Source of the DNA: Ligustrum vulgare
Taxonomy: Eukaryota; Streptophyta; Magnoliopsida; Lamiales; Oleaceae
Reading direction: 5' to 3'
DNA length: 64,000 bases
Assembly: GCA_963555705.1 (NCBI GenBank)
Contig: OY743182.1
Span: 50,286,592 to 50,350,591, forward strand
The translations under genes were made by a program, and so were the position numbers. Of this stretch, positions 46,480 through 59,804 are shown piece by piece. Position 1 is the first letter of the stretch; every line of letters starts with the position of its first letter. Under the pieces are notes generated by a model. That model had not been told where the DNA came from, searched no databases, and saw nothing but the letters and a program-made list of their open reading frames with translations.

Positions 46480-48395
46480 AAAGTCACAATTATACAATTT
46501 ATGATCACAAGCACAAATCAAACTTTTATAGGTCACAAATTATGACATCGATCACAAATTATAAAATAATTTGGTCACGACTTAATTCTAGTTCACAAAT
46601 AACAAATTTATAGGTCATAACTTATTTTTCGGTCACAAATTATCAAATTAAACGATCACAATTTATTATTAGGTCACAAATCATAAATATTAAATGTCAC
46701 GATTTATTTGTCAGTCATTTGGTCACAAATCACAAGATTTACGTCTCACGACTAATTTCCCGGCCACAAATTATAAAATTATTTGGTTACAAATTATTTT
46801 TCGGTCACTATTAAAAATTTATAGGTCACGACTCATTTATCGGTCACAAGTCACAATTTTTATTAGACACTACGTCTTACTTGATCACAAATTATGAAAA
46901 TTTTGATCACGACTTATTTTTCAATCACAACTTACAAATATCTCACAACTCAGTTATCGGTTACAAATCCCAAATTTTATAGGTCACAATTTTATCTTAG
47001 TAAAAAATCTTGATTTTATAAGTCACAAATTTTACAAAATCCTTAAGTTACAACTTATTTATCGATTACAAATCTCAAATTTTATAGGTCACAAATTTTA
47101 ATGTAAGTGGTCACAAATTAATAAATTGTGAGCCACAATCATCTATAATTGGTCACAAAATAACAAATTGTAAGTCACAATCATCTATAATTGGTCGCAA
47201 ATTAACAAATTGTGACTTAATTCTAAATCACAAATAACAAATTTATAGGCCACAACTTACTTTTCGGTCACAAATTATCAAATTAATCGGTCACAACTTA
47301 TTATTAGGTTACAAATCACAAATATTAAACGTCACGATTTATTTGTCGATCGCAAATCACAAGATTTATGGCTCGCAACTAATTTCTCGGTCACAAATTA
47401 AAAATTATTTGGTCACGAATTAATTTTCGATCACAAATTAAAAATTTATAGGTTACGACCTATTTATCGGTCACAAGTCACAAATTTTATTAGTCACGAC
47501 GTCTTACTTGATCACAAATTATGAAAATTTCGATCACGAATTATTTTTCGATCACAACTTAGTTATCGATCACAAATCCCAAATTTTGTAGGTCACAATT
47601 TTATCCTAATAACAAATCTAGATTTTATAAGTCACAAAATTTACAAAATCTTTAATTCACAACTTATTTATCGGTCACAAATCTCAAATTTTATAGGACA
47701 TAACTTTTTCTTGGTCACAAATTTTAATGTGAGTAGTCACAAATTAATAAATTGTGAGTGACAATTATCTTTAATTGGTCACAAAATAACAAATTGTAAG
47801 TCACAATCATTTATAATTGGTCACAAATTAACGAATTGTGAGTTAATTGGTCACAAATAAGTTATCCACACTATACCCCACCCCACCCCCACTGTCACCC
47901 TACCCCCCAAGCCCCCAACCCAACCCATGGTTCACAACTAATTTTTTGGTCGCAAATATTTGGTCATAACTTATTTCTTATTCACAAATTAAATATTTAT
48001 AGATTACGATTTATTTCTTGATCAGAAATTATCAAATTAAGTTACGACTCTCTTATCATTCACAAGTTCTATAAGTCACAATATCTTTGTAGGTCACAAA
48101 TTCTGAAAATTTAGTTTACAACTTATTTTTCGGTCACAATTTACAAATCTCGTAAGTCATAACTTATTTAAACGAATTTTGTAGGTAACAATTTTTACTC
48201 GGTCATAAGTCTCAATTTTACGAGACACAATCTTTACAATTTATGGTCACAATTTACAAATTTCTTAAGTCACAACTTATTTATAGATCACAAATCTTGA
48301 ATTTTTTAGATCACAATTTTATCGCGATCGCAAATTTCAAGTTAATTAGTCACAATTTATCTATTAATCAATCATAATCACTTATAGTTGGTCAC
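46480..48395 (+). repeat. GGTCACAAAT satellite with higher-order period
   Basis: About 1.9 kb of degenerate units of roughly 20-50 bp built on GGTCACAAATTATnAAATTT and GGTCACGACTTATTTnTCGG. Landmarks repeat at larger scale: TTATTAGGTCACAAATCA at 46666 and TTATTAGGTTACAAATCA at 47301 are 635 bp apart, with the whole order of variants repeated in between. The second 635-bp copy ends near 47840, where a C-rich spacer (CCCCACCCC) interrupts. No coding region. Confidence 0.9.
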
Positions 48396-48905
48396 AAACA
48401 AATTACCCACCCCCACCCTGACCTTGCACCACACCCAGGCCCAACCCTATCCTACCCCTTCCCCATTTAATGATTTCCAGTCACCAAGCCACCACCTGCT
48501 GGAAAATACCACCACCACCTCCATAAAAATCACAATCCACCACCACACAGCACATGACCATCACCACCACCACAACTACCTCTCTTACGACCAACATCAC
48601 CGAACACCTCACCGCTACTATCAACAATCACCACCAACATCACCTCCGTAAGACCACCACCATCACCACCACCGTGAGCTCGCCAGTCACAACCACTGTC
48701 ACAAAAAAACCCACTGCCACCACCACCTCTGCACCGCACACCATAAACAACATCACGCACACTAACAACATCGCACACATCCGCACAAACTCCACCGCAC
48801 ATACCACCACCACAACCAAACACACACACACCACCACCACCACACGTCATCGCACAAACACAAAACACCACCACCACCAACCGCACACAAAACAAATTCA
48901 GATGA
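48396..48905 (+). repeat. CAC/ACC-rich low-complexity block
   Basis: Dense CACCACCAC and CACACAC runs. The open frames (Thr/His-rich on plus, Gly/Val/Cys-rich on minus) follow from composition. No protein is claimed. Confidence 0.85.
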
Positions 48906-49018
48906 TGTTGTGTCGTGCGGTTGCGATGTCACAACAACCTCCTGTTGTGACTTCTGTAGATGCGATCGCGAATACACGAAATCATCAAGCAGTTACAGCT
49001 GGGAGTGGATGGGATCTC

Positions 49019-50550
49019 TGATAAGTGTATTTTATACACTTATTTGTATGTCTAAATTAGGTGTAATTATTGTCGTTTAGGAATATTTGCTTTTTAAATT
49101 GTGTTTATCGTTTACTTTTCAGAAAATATCCCAAAAGATGAAGAATGATGAAATCAATGGGAAAAACGCATAATTGAATTGCTAATTGGAGCTAAATTGG
49201 ACAAGTGAGGAGTTTGTAACGTCAACCGGAAAGGCTCATGGTGCTCAAGTGAACAAATCAGAGGTTGAAGGACCCAAGTGAAGGAATTGAGAGCTTAAAT
49301 GGGCAAATCGAGAAGAAGATAAAGTTTGGGGACTAAATTGCAACAATTGGAAGTTGAGGATTGAAGGTGCAATTAAAAGTCAAGGGCCAACTTACACAGC
49401 CGGAAAAAGATGGAAAATTGCATTGCAACGTCCTTCTTCGTGATCGCGGGATTTCTACCACGTGATCGCGAGGTGCCTCGAATTTTTCAACATAAAGTTT
49501 TACCCATGCCTACGTGATCGCGAGGTTTTCTACCACGCGATCGCTTGGCTTTCCGGCTGGGCCAAAATGTGAGTTTTTTCTCGCGATTTTCAAAGAATTC
49601 TCTCTTTTTGACCTAGATTTTCCCTAAAACCTATATATACAAAACATGAGGCACGAAATAAAGACCTTTGCCTCTCCAAAGAACAAGCAACAACAGAGAT
49701 TTTAATTAAAATTCTTGGAGATTCAAGCATCGCAGAGGAGCGTGAATTGAAGATACTTGAAGAATTGATAATTGGTGCAATATTTCCATTCTTCTTTGTT
49801 ATTTTCAATGAACGTTATATTTTATTGTTTTTGTTCTACAATCATGATGTGTAACTAATTTTAACGTTGAGATGAACGATGTAGCCTAGTCATATTATTT
49901 TAATTCCATATTCCTTGTTTTAACGCTTTGATGCATGTGTTGATTTATTATTGCGTTTAATGCGTGAATGAACTGGCCACTTGTTCATGATTTTATGTGT
50001 TATTTTCATAATCGGAGAGGTGAGTTAATAACACAGATCTAGGTAATAAATTCGGTAATTGAACGAGAGATAGAGATATACTCTTGTAATTATTGCGGTC
50101 GTGTGTGAATTCTTGTGTGTAATGCATCTAGATAAGAAATATTCGGACCCTCTGTAGAGATACAAGGTTGACTTATTTAGGTAGGATTGATTTAAACTCG
50201 AGAGAGGAATCTCAATTTGAATTAGTGAATTCGATCGATCACATATTTAGAAAATAAAATCTGGAATTGGAATTAATTTAATTGTAGGTGAAATCGTGAA
50301 TCTCAACCACTTTACAATCATCTTTTAAAACAAAACAATTTCACAATTTAATTCTTTAATTCATCTTCTTGGTTTTAATTTGAAACATCAAATTTTCTTT
50401 GTTTGTTCAAATAAAGTATAGATCTAACATATTTCGGTAATTAATAGCAGTCTTCGTGGGACGATAATCCGGACTTTAAGGTCCTCTATATTACTTCTCA
50501 CGACCCGTACACTTGCGGGGATATCTCGCATCGCGAGATATCGGTGAACA
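49019..50550 (+). mobile_element. 5' LTR
   Basis: Runs from TGATAAGTGTATTTTATAC to ATATCGGTGAACA. A hairpin-forming GATATCTCGCATCGCGAGATATC-like palindrome (about 50519-50542) lies just before the end. Four GATCGC motifs cluster at 49440-49545. Confidence 0.95.
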
Positions 50551-50552
50551 AG

Positions 50553-50574
50553 TTTTTGGCGCCGTTGCCGGGGA
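50553..50574 (+). other. Primer-binding site (tRNA-Asp type)
   Basis: TTTTTGGCGCCGTTGCCGGG directly follows the 5' LTR. TGGCGCCGTTGCCGGGG is complementary to the 3' end of plant tRNA-Asp. Confidence 0.9.
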
Positions 50575-50766
50575 CTGTTTTTATATTAATATCGATACCA
50601 ATTAGTTCTTGCTTTAGTTTGAATTTGTATTTATTTCTTTTTTTAAAAAAAAAATTTCATTATTATTTTTTCATTATTTTTATTTTTTAATTTTTTTAAA
50701 AGTTGTGAATTGTCTCCTTCTCAGGTATTGAATGAATGTTGAGATAGTTGGAGGCAACACAGCAAA

Positions 50767-51903
50767 ATGGCAGCGAACCTTTATCAATGGCTCCATGAGC
50801 AAGTTGCAGTTCAAACTTATCAGATTTGTGACTTCTGCTGTGAAAATCATGCCATCCAAGATTGTCCTTTAGTACATCAAGCTCAGCCAGAGATTGATCA
50901 GGATAATTATTGGGGAAATAGTCACATGCAGCAGAGGAGCTCATATTTTCAAGCTTATAATCCTTACTGGAACGAGCAGCCAAATTTCTCAGGTTCAAAT
51001 AATCAGAGTATCCATAGCCTACAATTTTTCCTACAGCAACAACAACATCAAAGTGATCGCAACAGACATTTATTATTACAGTTGCTAGAAGATCAATAAG
51101 AAAAATTGCAAGAACTACAGACAGATTTTCACTTTCAGCAAGTTGGGAAACAACAGATCAAAGAATTTATATCCAACGAAGACTTGTTACAACAACTACT
51201 CCAAGATCAACAAGCTGAATTGAATGAAATGAGAGATCAGATGGAGCAGTTGGCAGTTAGCAGAACAGAAAGACAACCAGAGGAGTGTCCACCAATACAT
51301 GCAGTTCAACCTGAAATTAAAGATTGTGACAATGGAGATTTGATAAATCAGGAATTGCAAAAACAACAAGCTGAAATTAAGAAGTTGATGGAGCAGCGGA
51401 CAGTAAGCATGACAGAGAGTCAGCCATTGCCATTACCAGAAATTCAGGTGCAAAGATCAGAGGAGCCAGACAAATTAGTTGAAACAACTGAAGAAAAAGA
51501 AGAAGATCTTAAAAAAGTGGATCGACCAAAAGAAAGTAGCTGCCAAAGAAGAGGCCATAATCCCATTATCGATTGTCCAAAATCCGGATATCGAGCTCGA
51601 GGAGACTTCAATTGAAGAGGAAGATCAATTTGGGAAAGAGGAGTTAAGCATAGAAAAACAGACGCTTAAGGGTGCCATCTCCACATTGCAACCCTCTAAC
51701 CTCAATACTTGGGGAACAATTGATTTCATAATTGGTAATGAGACCATGATTGAAATCTACATATTAAAGTTTGAATCGAGTGCAGAAGTCCACATATATG
51801 ACATGGGAAAGGCACAACTCTGGTACATAAATGCACTTTGGAACAAATTTGACCTTCGCAAACAAAGAAGGTCATCAAAAGCTCTATTTAAAGTTCCTTG
51901 AAC
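50767..51903 (+). pseudogene. Athila-like gag remnant
   Basis: The ATG at 50767 opens a frame with a zinc-knuckle-like CDFCCENHAIQDC (Cys-x2-Cys-x3-His-x4-Cys), then AYNPYWNEQPNFS, a phrase typical of Athila gag. A TAA at 51097-51099 interrupts, and the same frame then runs on to 51615 as a Gln/Glu-rich coiled-coil-like stretch. An overlapping frame (51479-51901) continues with RRSSKALFKVP at its end. The capsid part upstream of the zinc knuckle is missing. Whether any protein is made is unknown. Confidence 0.75.
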
Positions 51904-54900
51904 AGTCAGGTAAAAAGTCGGGCTTTAGACTTAAAACGGAGCGCTTGTTGGGAAGCAACCCAACCTTTCTTCCCTTTTATTTACTACGCTTTCATTATTT
52001 ATTTTATTTTAGATTAATTCATGCTAGGTAACTTGTTTTGAGTGTTTTGCATACTACATGTTAAAGCACTTTGCATGTTAGTCTATTGTTGCATTTTTAG
52101 GTATATTTTTTATTTAGCATATTTTGTTACATTAGGTTTTTAATTGTCATCACAAGCATCGCACACACTAGTTTTGATCATGAAGTTAATGATTGGGAAC
52201 TCATAACATAAATCATGCAGTGATTAGGGGATTAAAATTGAAGTTGAAATTCAGAACCAAGTGAAAAAGGTATTTTTGTTGGTAAGTCGCGCGATCGCGT
52301 GTCAGTATGGTTGAGCGATCGCGCGAATGCATTTTAGAAATTTTTTCGAACAGTATTGAATTGCGCGATCGCTGGTTTCACAACCATGCGATCGCTCAGT
52401 ACATCTTGTGGCAGAAACGACAGTTTACATGTTTCATTCTATTCTTTTACTTTTAAACTTCCCAAACTCTTTTTCACTCCCCCAAAATCACTCTAACATT
52501 GACCTCCCATCATTTGTGCATGTCATCAACACTTAGTTGCATCAGACTCATTGCTTTCATCACCTACAAAACTCAATCAAAGGTATGAAAATTTCACTTT
52601 CCTTCAAGTTATTCAAAAGAGTGAAATTTTCTTTGAATTCATAAGTGCAAATTTATTGGGGAGTGGAGTATGGGCTTAAGTTAGTTGTTGGAGAATGTGA
52701 TTTTTGCTCTAATATGTAGAATTTTTTTGGTCAATCCATGTTTCCAAATTGATGCAAGTTCTTTAATTTTTGTAGTGCACATATAATGTTTGATGAAATG
52801 CCACAAAGAGATTTTTGTGCTAATTTGAGAAATCCTTCCGAGCATTTATCTTAATGATATGTTTATCATTGATTATGTGTGTTTAATTCATGAATTAGTT
52901 CACTTCATTTCACGCAATTCATGAAAACAAATTTAGCACCATGGCAGCCCCATTGCAAGGTCACTGCAGACCATTGCACCTGAAAACTGCTTTACATCAC
53001 TTACTTCTCCATAGCTTTTCATGACCTTATTGATCTTCAAATGGGCTGAATTTTTAATATGTTGTCAACCATGCTGTGAACTTTAACATATCAAAAGATG
53101 GCTCAGGAAAACTTGTGTTTTTCTAGGCGATGTCAGGGTATGAACATGTGTGGTCGATCATCTTTAAAAAAAAAAATTTAAGATTTTGCTTTAAATTTAG
53201 TTTGGGGGTGTTAGTTTGATCTTACAAAGTTTCTTATTGGTGTTTATGAATTCTAATGCTAATTATCTCTTATTTTCTAGGAATACACCAATCAAAATAC
53301 ATCCAATCAAGTTGGGCAAAGCAAGAATATGGTCAATTTCATCCAAAAGCATTTCAAATGAAAGTAGCAAGGCAACAAAGCATCTCCATTGCACCTGGGA
53401 AGTTCTCGTTCTCTCTCCTTTGTCTTGTTTTACATTTTTAATTATTTTCGACAAACATTGAGGACAATGTTTCTTTCTAGTTTGGGGGTGGAAAATCTCG
53501 CTCATGAAAATTACTCCCATATTCATGATATTCATTTGATGTTTTCATTCTATTTTATTAGGATAAAAAAAATTGAAAACTTTGTTGACATGTTTATTGC
53601 CTAGGATATAGTATGAATCAATTTGTGCTTAGGCTTGAAAATTGGACAACATGAAAGCATGAACTTATTTTGAATTAGTTATGTTGTGCTAGATTCATAT
53701 TCATTGCGCACATAGTCATCGTTGGATAATTGCTTGTGTAAGGGATTTTGTTTAATACATGTGGGGCAAAGTTTATGCAATTTGAACTTAGGAATGACTT
53801 GAAAATCCCGGAACTTAGATCATTAGACATCCCATCCCTAAATTAGAACCAATCATGCTAAAAGGCAAGTTTGGGAGTAAAATGGTTGGAATTTGTATGT
53901 ATTGACGGGTTGGAGGTCTGTGGTTCTTGATTTTGCACTTTAGTCATTTTAGTTTGGTCAACGAGTATAAACAATTTCCAGCATAAAAACAGAAAAATGC
54001 TGAATGTCTTATTTCGCTCTTCAAATGCCTTTTTGACTCGTGTAAGTATGTCCGATGGGTCTTTCAAACCTGGTGCCCTAAAGCCAACTGGCTTGGGAGT
54101 CATCGACCTAAAGCTCGCTACAGGGGTCAATTAGAAAGCAAGTACGGAGAGTGGACTTACACATGAGACATTATAACATCTTTAACTTTTCTGTTTAAGC
54201 CTTTGTGACTCGGGCAAGTACGTCTGAGGGGTTCTTTGAACCTGGTACCCTAAAGCCAACTGATTTGGGAGTTGCCGATCTGAAAGCCCGCTACAGGGGT
54301 CATATAGAAAGCCAGTATGAAAAGTTCTGCACAAAGATGGTAAAAGACAATGACATTAAAAGAAAAAGTCGTCCAATTAAAAAAAATAAAAAATAAATAT
54401 TGCATGGTATAAGCTTTGTTGACTGAGCTGTGGTGGTTGATGTTGTAGAATTGGGGTCCACTTTCGTTTGATTTGTTATGCACACATATTTCTGATTACC
54501 TTGTGTGGAAAAAGCAAAGAATATTTTTAGAATCCACATAGATAGAAACCCGGGATATGTGAGAGAAAAGCAGAAAGTGGTGATCATCCATGAACGCTGA
54601 AAGGAATTTCATTAGAATTCATAGATTGACCACATGGGATTCGGGCTGGATTATGCATAATGGGCCACACAGTGTTGAGTATATCTTTTGCATAAGTATG
54701 CTTTTGACACTGGCTATTCACACACACACTTGAGACTCTGGCAGGATATAACTAGAAATTATTTTGCATTGTTATTCATGACGCTTGCTTAAAGCTTAAA
54801 TTGGTTTGGACTATGGAGGCATATGGTAAACATGTTGACACAACAAAAATAATTTCCCTTTTATTTCTTTGATTTTTATAGTTTATTTTCCATTGTTCGA
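51904..54900 (+). other. Non-coding interior of the retrotransposon
   Basis: No pol domain could be found. TTTAGTTTGGGGGTG boxes occur at 53198 and 53479, like the final purine tract. GATCGC palindromes cluster at 52290-52395. A duplicated segment lies at 54028 and 54200. Confidence 0.75.
54028..54318 (+). repeat. Diverged 172-bp-spaced direct repeat
   Basis: GACTCGTGTAAGTATGTCCG at 54034 and GACTCGGGCAAGTACGTCTG at 54206 begin two similar segments of about 115 bp, both with CCCTAAAGCCAACTG and GCTACAGGGGTCA. Confidence 0.85.
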
Positions 54901-54914
54901 GGATGAACAATAAT

Positions 54915-54931
54915 TTTAGTTTGGGGGTATT
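54915..54931 (+). other. Polypurine-type tract
   Basis: TTTAGTTTGGGGGTATT directly before the 3' LTR, the expected place for plus-strand priming. Confidence 0.7.
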
Positions 54932-56464
54932 TGATAAGTATATTTTATACACTTATTTGTATGTCTAAATTAGGTGTAATTATTGTCGTTTAGGAATATT
55001 TGCTTTTTAATTTGTGTTTATCGTTTACTTTTCAGAAAATATCCCAAAAGATGAAGAATGATGGAATCAATGGGAAAAACGCATAATTGGATTGCTAATT
55101 GGAGCTAAATTGGACAAGTGAGGAGTTTGTAACGTCAACGGGGAAGGTTCATGGTGCTCAAGTGAACAAATCAGAAGTTGAAGGACCCAAGTGAAGGAAT
55201 TGAGAGCTTAAATGGGAAAATCGAGAAGAAGATAAAGTTTGGGGACTAAATTGCAACAATTGGAAGTTGAGGATTGAAGGTGCAATTAAAAGTCAGGGGC
55301 CAACTTACGCAGCCGGAAAAAGATGGAAAATTGCATTGCAACGTCCTTCCTCGTGATCGCAGGATTTCTACCACGTGATCGCGAGGTGCCTCGAATTTTT
55401 CAACAAAAAGTTTTACCCATGCCTACGTGATCGCGAGGTTTTCTACCACGCGATCGCTTGGCTTTCCGGCTGGGCCAAAATGTGAGTTTTTTCTCGCGAT
55501 TTTCAAAGAATTCTCTCTTTTTGACCTAGGTTTTCCCTAAAACCTATATATACAAAACATGAGGCACGAAATAAAGACCTTTGCCTCTCCAAAGAACAAG
55601 CAACAACAGAGATTTTAATTAAAATTCTTGGAGATTCAAGCATCGCAGAGGGGCGTGAATTGAAGATACTTGAAGAATTGATAATTGGTGCAATCTTTCC
55701 ATTCTTCTTTGTTATTTTCAATGAACGTTATATTTTATTGTTTTTGTTCTACAATCATGATGTGTAACTAATTTTAACGTTGAGATGAACGATGTAGCCT
55801 AGTCATATTATTTTAATTCCATATTCCTTGTTTTAACGCTTTGATGCATGTGTTGATTTATTATTGCGTTTAATGCGTGAATGAATTGGCCACTTGTTCA
55901 TGATTTTATGTGTTATTTTCATAATCGGAGAGGTGAGTTAATAACACAGATCTAGGTAATAAATCCGGTAATTGAACGAGAGATAGAGATATACTCTTGT
56001 AATTATTGCGGTCGTGTGTGAATTCTTGTGTATAATGCATCTAGATATGAAATATTCGGACCCTCTGTAGAGATACAAGGTTGACTTATTTAGGTAGGAT
56101 TGATTTAAACTCGAGAGAGGAATCTCAATTTGAATCAATGAATTCGATCGATCACATATTTAGAAAATAAAATCTGGAATTTGAATTAATTTAATTGTTA
56201 GGTGAAATCGTGAATCTCAACCACTTTACAATCATCTTTTAAAACAAAACAATTTCACAATTTAATTCTTTAATTCATCTTCTTGGTTTTAATTTGAAAC
56301 ATCAAATTTTCTTTGTTTGTTCAAATAAAGTATAGATCTAACATATTTCGGTAATTAATAGCAGTCTTCGTGGGACGATAATCCGGACTTTAAGGTCCTC
56401 TATATTACTTCTCACGACCCGTACACTTGCGGGGATATCTCGCATCGCAAGATATCTGTGAACA
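54932..56464 (+). mobile_element. 3' LTR
   Basis: Runs from TGATAAGTATATTTTATAC to ATATCTGTGAACA. It carries one extra T in ATTGTTAGGTG relative to the 5' LTR, which accounts for the one-base length difference. Confidence 0.95.
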
Positions 56465-56919
56465 GTCTCCGGAGGAGAGAGGGTAGGGTGTTCCGTCGGA
56501 GGAGATGAACTTTCATTTTCTGTGCCGAGTGAGAGAATTGTGGAGCCAATGGAGCAGATTTGTTGTTGATAATTTAGGGTTTTGAAAATGAAATTGGGGA
56601 TGGTTTGTGTGGTGAGTGGGATAATTTAAATATTATAATAATAATTATTTGTGACCTGATTTATGAATGAATAATTTGTAAATCTTAATTTTGAATTGTG
56701 TAGTTGAAAAACATGTCCCTGTATAATTTCCTCAATCTTTATCTTTATAATCTTTATATAAATATAAATATTGGGTTGTTTTTAAAAACAATTTTCTATC
56801 CCATTTTTCGTTTTTATATCTATATCTATCTATCTATACTATATATTTATACTATATATAAATGGAGAAAAGTGGATTAATGTGAATGCAAAATGGATTG
56901 GTGTGAATGCATTTATTGC

Positions 56920-56921
<2 letters not shown>

Positions 56922-56992
<71 letters not shown>

Positions 56993-56999
56993 ACACACA
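56922..56999. repeat. (AT)n-(AC)n compound microsatellite
   Basis: More than 30 AT units followed by an ACAC run. Confidence 0.97.
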
Positions 57000-57889
57000 C
57001 ACACACAAGTGCAAATATTATTTTATGGTAAATACCAAACAATAGTTAATATTTTTTTTAATAATTTTTAATTTTAATAATTGTGCAAGAATTATATGAT
57101 ATAATAATTTTTTGATATTAAATATTGTTTAATTGTTTATATTTAATGGGTTAAGATTAAACACATATTTATAGTTTATTGTGATTTTTGAATGAAAATT
57201 GAGAAAAAGTTAAATATGTAAGGCAAATGCAGAAATTATAATAAATATATTTATATCTTGAACAAACATCAATATTTGTACTCATAATATTACATCTAAC
57301 ATGATGCACAATTAAAAAACTATAAAATTTGCATTTATCATTCAATAAAGTTTTCGATAATTTGAATTATTTATGTTGTTTTTAAATTTTAATAATTGTT
57401 GTGATAAAACATTATTTTTGTATTTTTTATATTTTTTGTTGATTATGTACAATCATTAAATTTTATGAATGCTTATCTATATTGCGGATAGAAATTTCAG
57501 TTCATCACAATGGTGGAAAATCTATACTATACGTAAAAGTATGATAGTTTGGCAAAATTCAATTCTTAAATTCTTTATGTTTTAGTGTTATAGTAAATAA
57601 TTAATATGATGTTATTGTTATTTTTATATTTTGGTTATAATTATTATTTTTGTTATTAATATTAAATGAGTTCAATCAATATTTTTAATTATCAGTATTA
57701 AAATTATTATTTAATCATTGATTTCTAATTTATTTGTTGTTTTTAATATTATAAATCATACGTGTAGTCATCAATAATAAAATTGTGTTTTAATTATTAA
57801 TGGTCAAGTCATTTTTTATCTTTAATATTACAAATTAAATTTTCTAAAATATATATTATATATTATTATTAAATATTTTAATAAATTAA

Positions 57890-58020
57890 GCATGTGTTCA
57901 GCAACTATATTTTTGTTTTGAGGTAAAATATGTAGTTGAAAAATAGTTTTGAAAAAATATGGGTAAAAAGTGGGTTGAAAAAATGTTCGGCTTATAAATA
58001 ATATATAGAAAAAATTATTA
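57890..58020 (+). repeat. Dispersed repeat, family B
   Basis: TTTTGAGGTAAAATATGTAG, GTTGAAAAATAG and GGCTTATAAATAATATATAG follow the order of the 11.4-kb copy. Confidence 0.5.
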
Positions 58021-59804
58021 AACGAAAGTTAATATTGAAGAATTAATGCTTTAATTTTTTTTAGTTAATAATATTATAGAATGAGTAATATTTTTTAATC
58101 ATTCTTAATTTTAATAATTTTTAAAGATTATAGAGTATAATTTTTGGTATAATTTTGTATCTCAAACTTTACTCGGTTGTCGTATCATTATAATCATGAG
58201 ATTTTCAAAATTATTATTTTGACTACTTATTTTTGCAAATAAAATTTTATTGGTTAAATTCAAATATTTTGACTATTTCTTTTTAAATATTTTAGATTGA
58301 TGTTTTTGAATGAAAATTAAAAAACATGTTAAATGCAAGAGGTAATATATTAAGGGAAAATCATCCAAATGCAGTGGAAGCTATTTTATTAAGTCCCAGT
58401 TGAACGATTGAAGATCATTTAAGTGAACGGCAAACAACATTAATCTCTGGTGAACTAGTTGAATGATTGAAGATGAAGGATAAATTTATTGATTGGTCAA
58501 GTAAAAAATCCATAATATATTGAATAGCTTCGTCATCCTAAATCATTATCTGTAACACTCCCTTAGCCTACATTTGGTTTAGAAACTTACTCTTTAAGAA
58601 ACCACAACTAGAATTTTGTAATAAATATCAAAATAATTTTCAAAATTAAGTTTTTTTTTTAAAATCATAATTAGATTTTATAATTAATTACAATTGTACA
58701 TAATGAATTAGTAAAACGTTAGTGTAATTTATAATTAATTACATTAGTGTTATTTGTAATCAATCACCGCACAATCGTCGTCGTCGGACCACAGTTGAAA
58801 ATACAATTGTAACTTTATTTTAATTTTGTAATTAGTTACAATTATAACTTTATTTTATTTTATGATTAATTACAATTGTAACTAATTAGCATCACCACCT
58901 AAAATCATCACCACCAACCATCACCATCACCACAAATCATTCAAGAACTGTCTGCTTAAACTTTAAACTGCAACTAATAGAATGTCGGCAGCATCTTGAT
59001 GTTTATCCATTTTCACCGTTGACCGCTTCTTCTCATTGGAAGCCACTACACTCTTCAAACCATCATACATACCCGATCATCACTGCACCATCCACCTCCT
59101 CTCCCCGCTTCGTCTTCACTAGAAACTTCACAGTTATTAATCCTCTGTCACTGCCTCGAATCACCATTGAAAAATTCTCATGGCATAAAAACTATTTCCC
59201 AACTAATTTAGCTATTTGGAGCCCTATCACGATCGCTGTGATCACTACATATCACAATCACATATTTCCTGGGACTCAAATCTCTACCACCATCTCTATA
59301 ATTTATACTTCACGGGCAACCGTAACTCCTGGATTACCTGTTGCTCCATTGCAATTTGAGAGGAAGTTTGGATGGAAAGGTTCAACTGGAACCAGTGCTT
59401 TTCATCAACAAAAAGGTTATTAGGGCTTAACAAACATGGAAGACGCGTGAAAGAGAAATATGAATGATTAGGGTTTAATTTATATTTATTCACCTGATTT
59501 AATAATTGTTTGGAATTAACTGATTTTTAAAATTTAAAGATAAAATATATGAATAGGCATAATTAGCCCTAAAACCTACACCCAACACATATCCATCTTG
59601 GGTTTTAACATTTGCTTCCATGCTCGACCTACAAACCCAGTTAGTCTGACAATCCCAGCCCATTTATGTAGGGTCTCTAACGAGTATCGAGTTCGTGTGT
59701 ATTATTGTTATCCCTAAATGTACAATTGAAAAATTTAAGAAGCGATTAATTTTATAAAATTTTGTGATTGAAAAAGAGTGGTACTCTGTTCTGTTACAAT
59801 AAAG

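Larger units (their letters stand above)
49019..56464 (+). mobile_element. Complete Athila-like non-autonomous LTR retrotransposon
   Basis: LTRs of 1532 and 1533 bp flank a 4.4-kb interior. Target duplications are ATCTC (49014-49018) and GTCTC (56465-56469), one mismatch. About 27 differences were counted by eye between the LTRs, roughly 98% identity. A tRNA-Asp-type primer-binding site and a purine tract are in place. The only coding trace is gag-like (50767 to about 51900). RT, RNase H and integrase are missing, so it needs proteins from elsewhere. The gag zinc-knuckle style and the TTAGTTTGGGGGT boxes suggest the Athila branch of gypsy elements. Confidence 0.95.

Noticed and set aside
48554..49021. 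Thr/His-rich 155-residue open frame and matching minus-strand frames
   Set aside because: It comes from the CAC/ACC-rich low-complexity block. All frames are open by composition and no domain is visible.
59019..59423. 134-residue open frame near 59.0 kb
   Set aside because: No recognisable family, low-complexity Ser/Thr/His content and no supporting introns or relatives visible.
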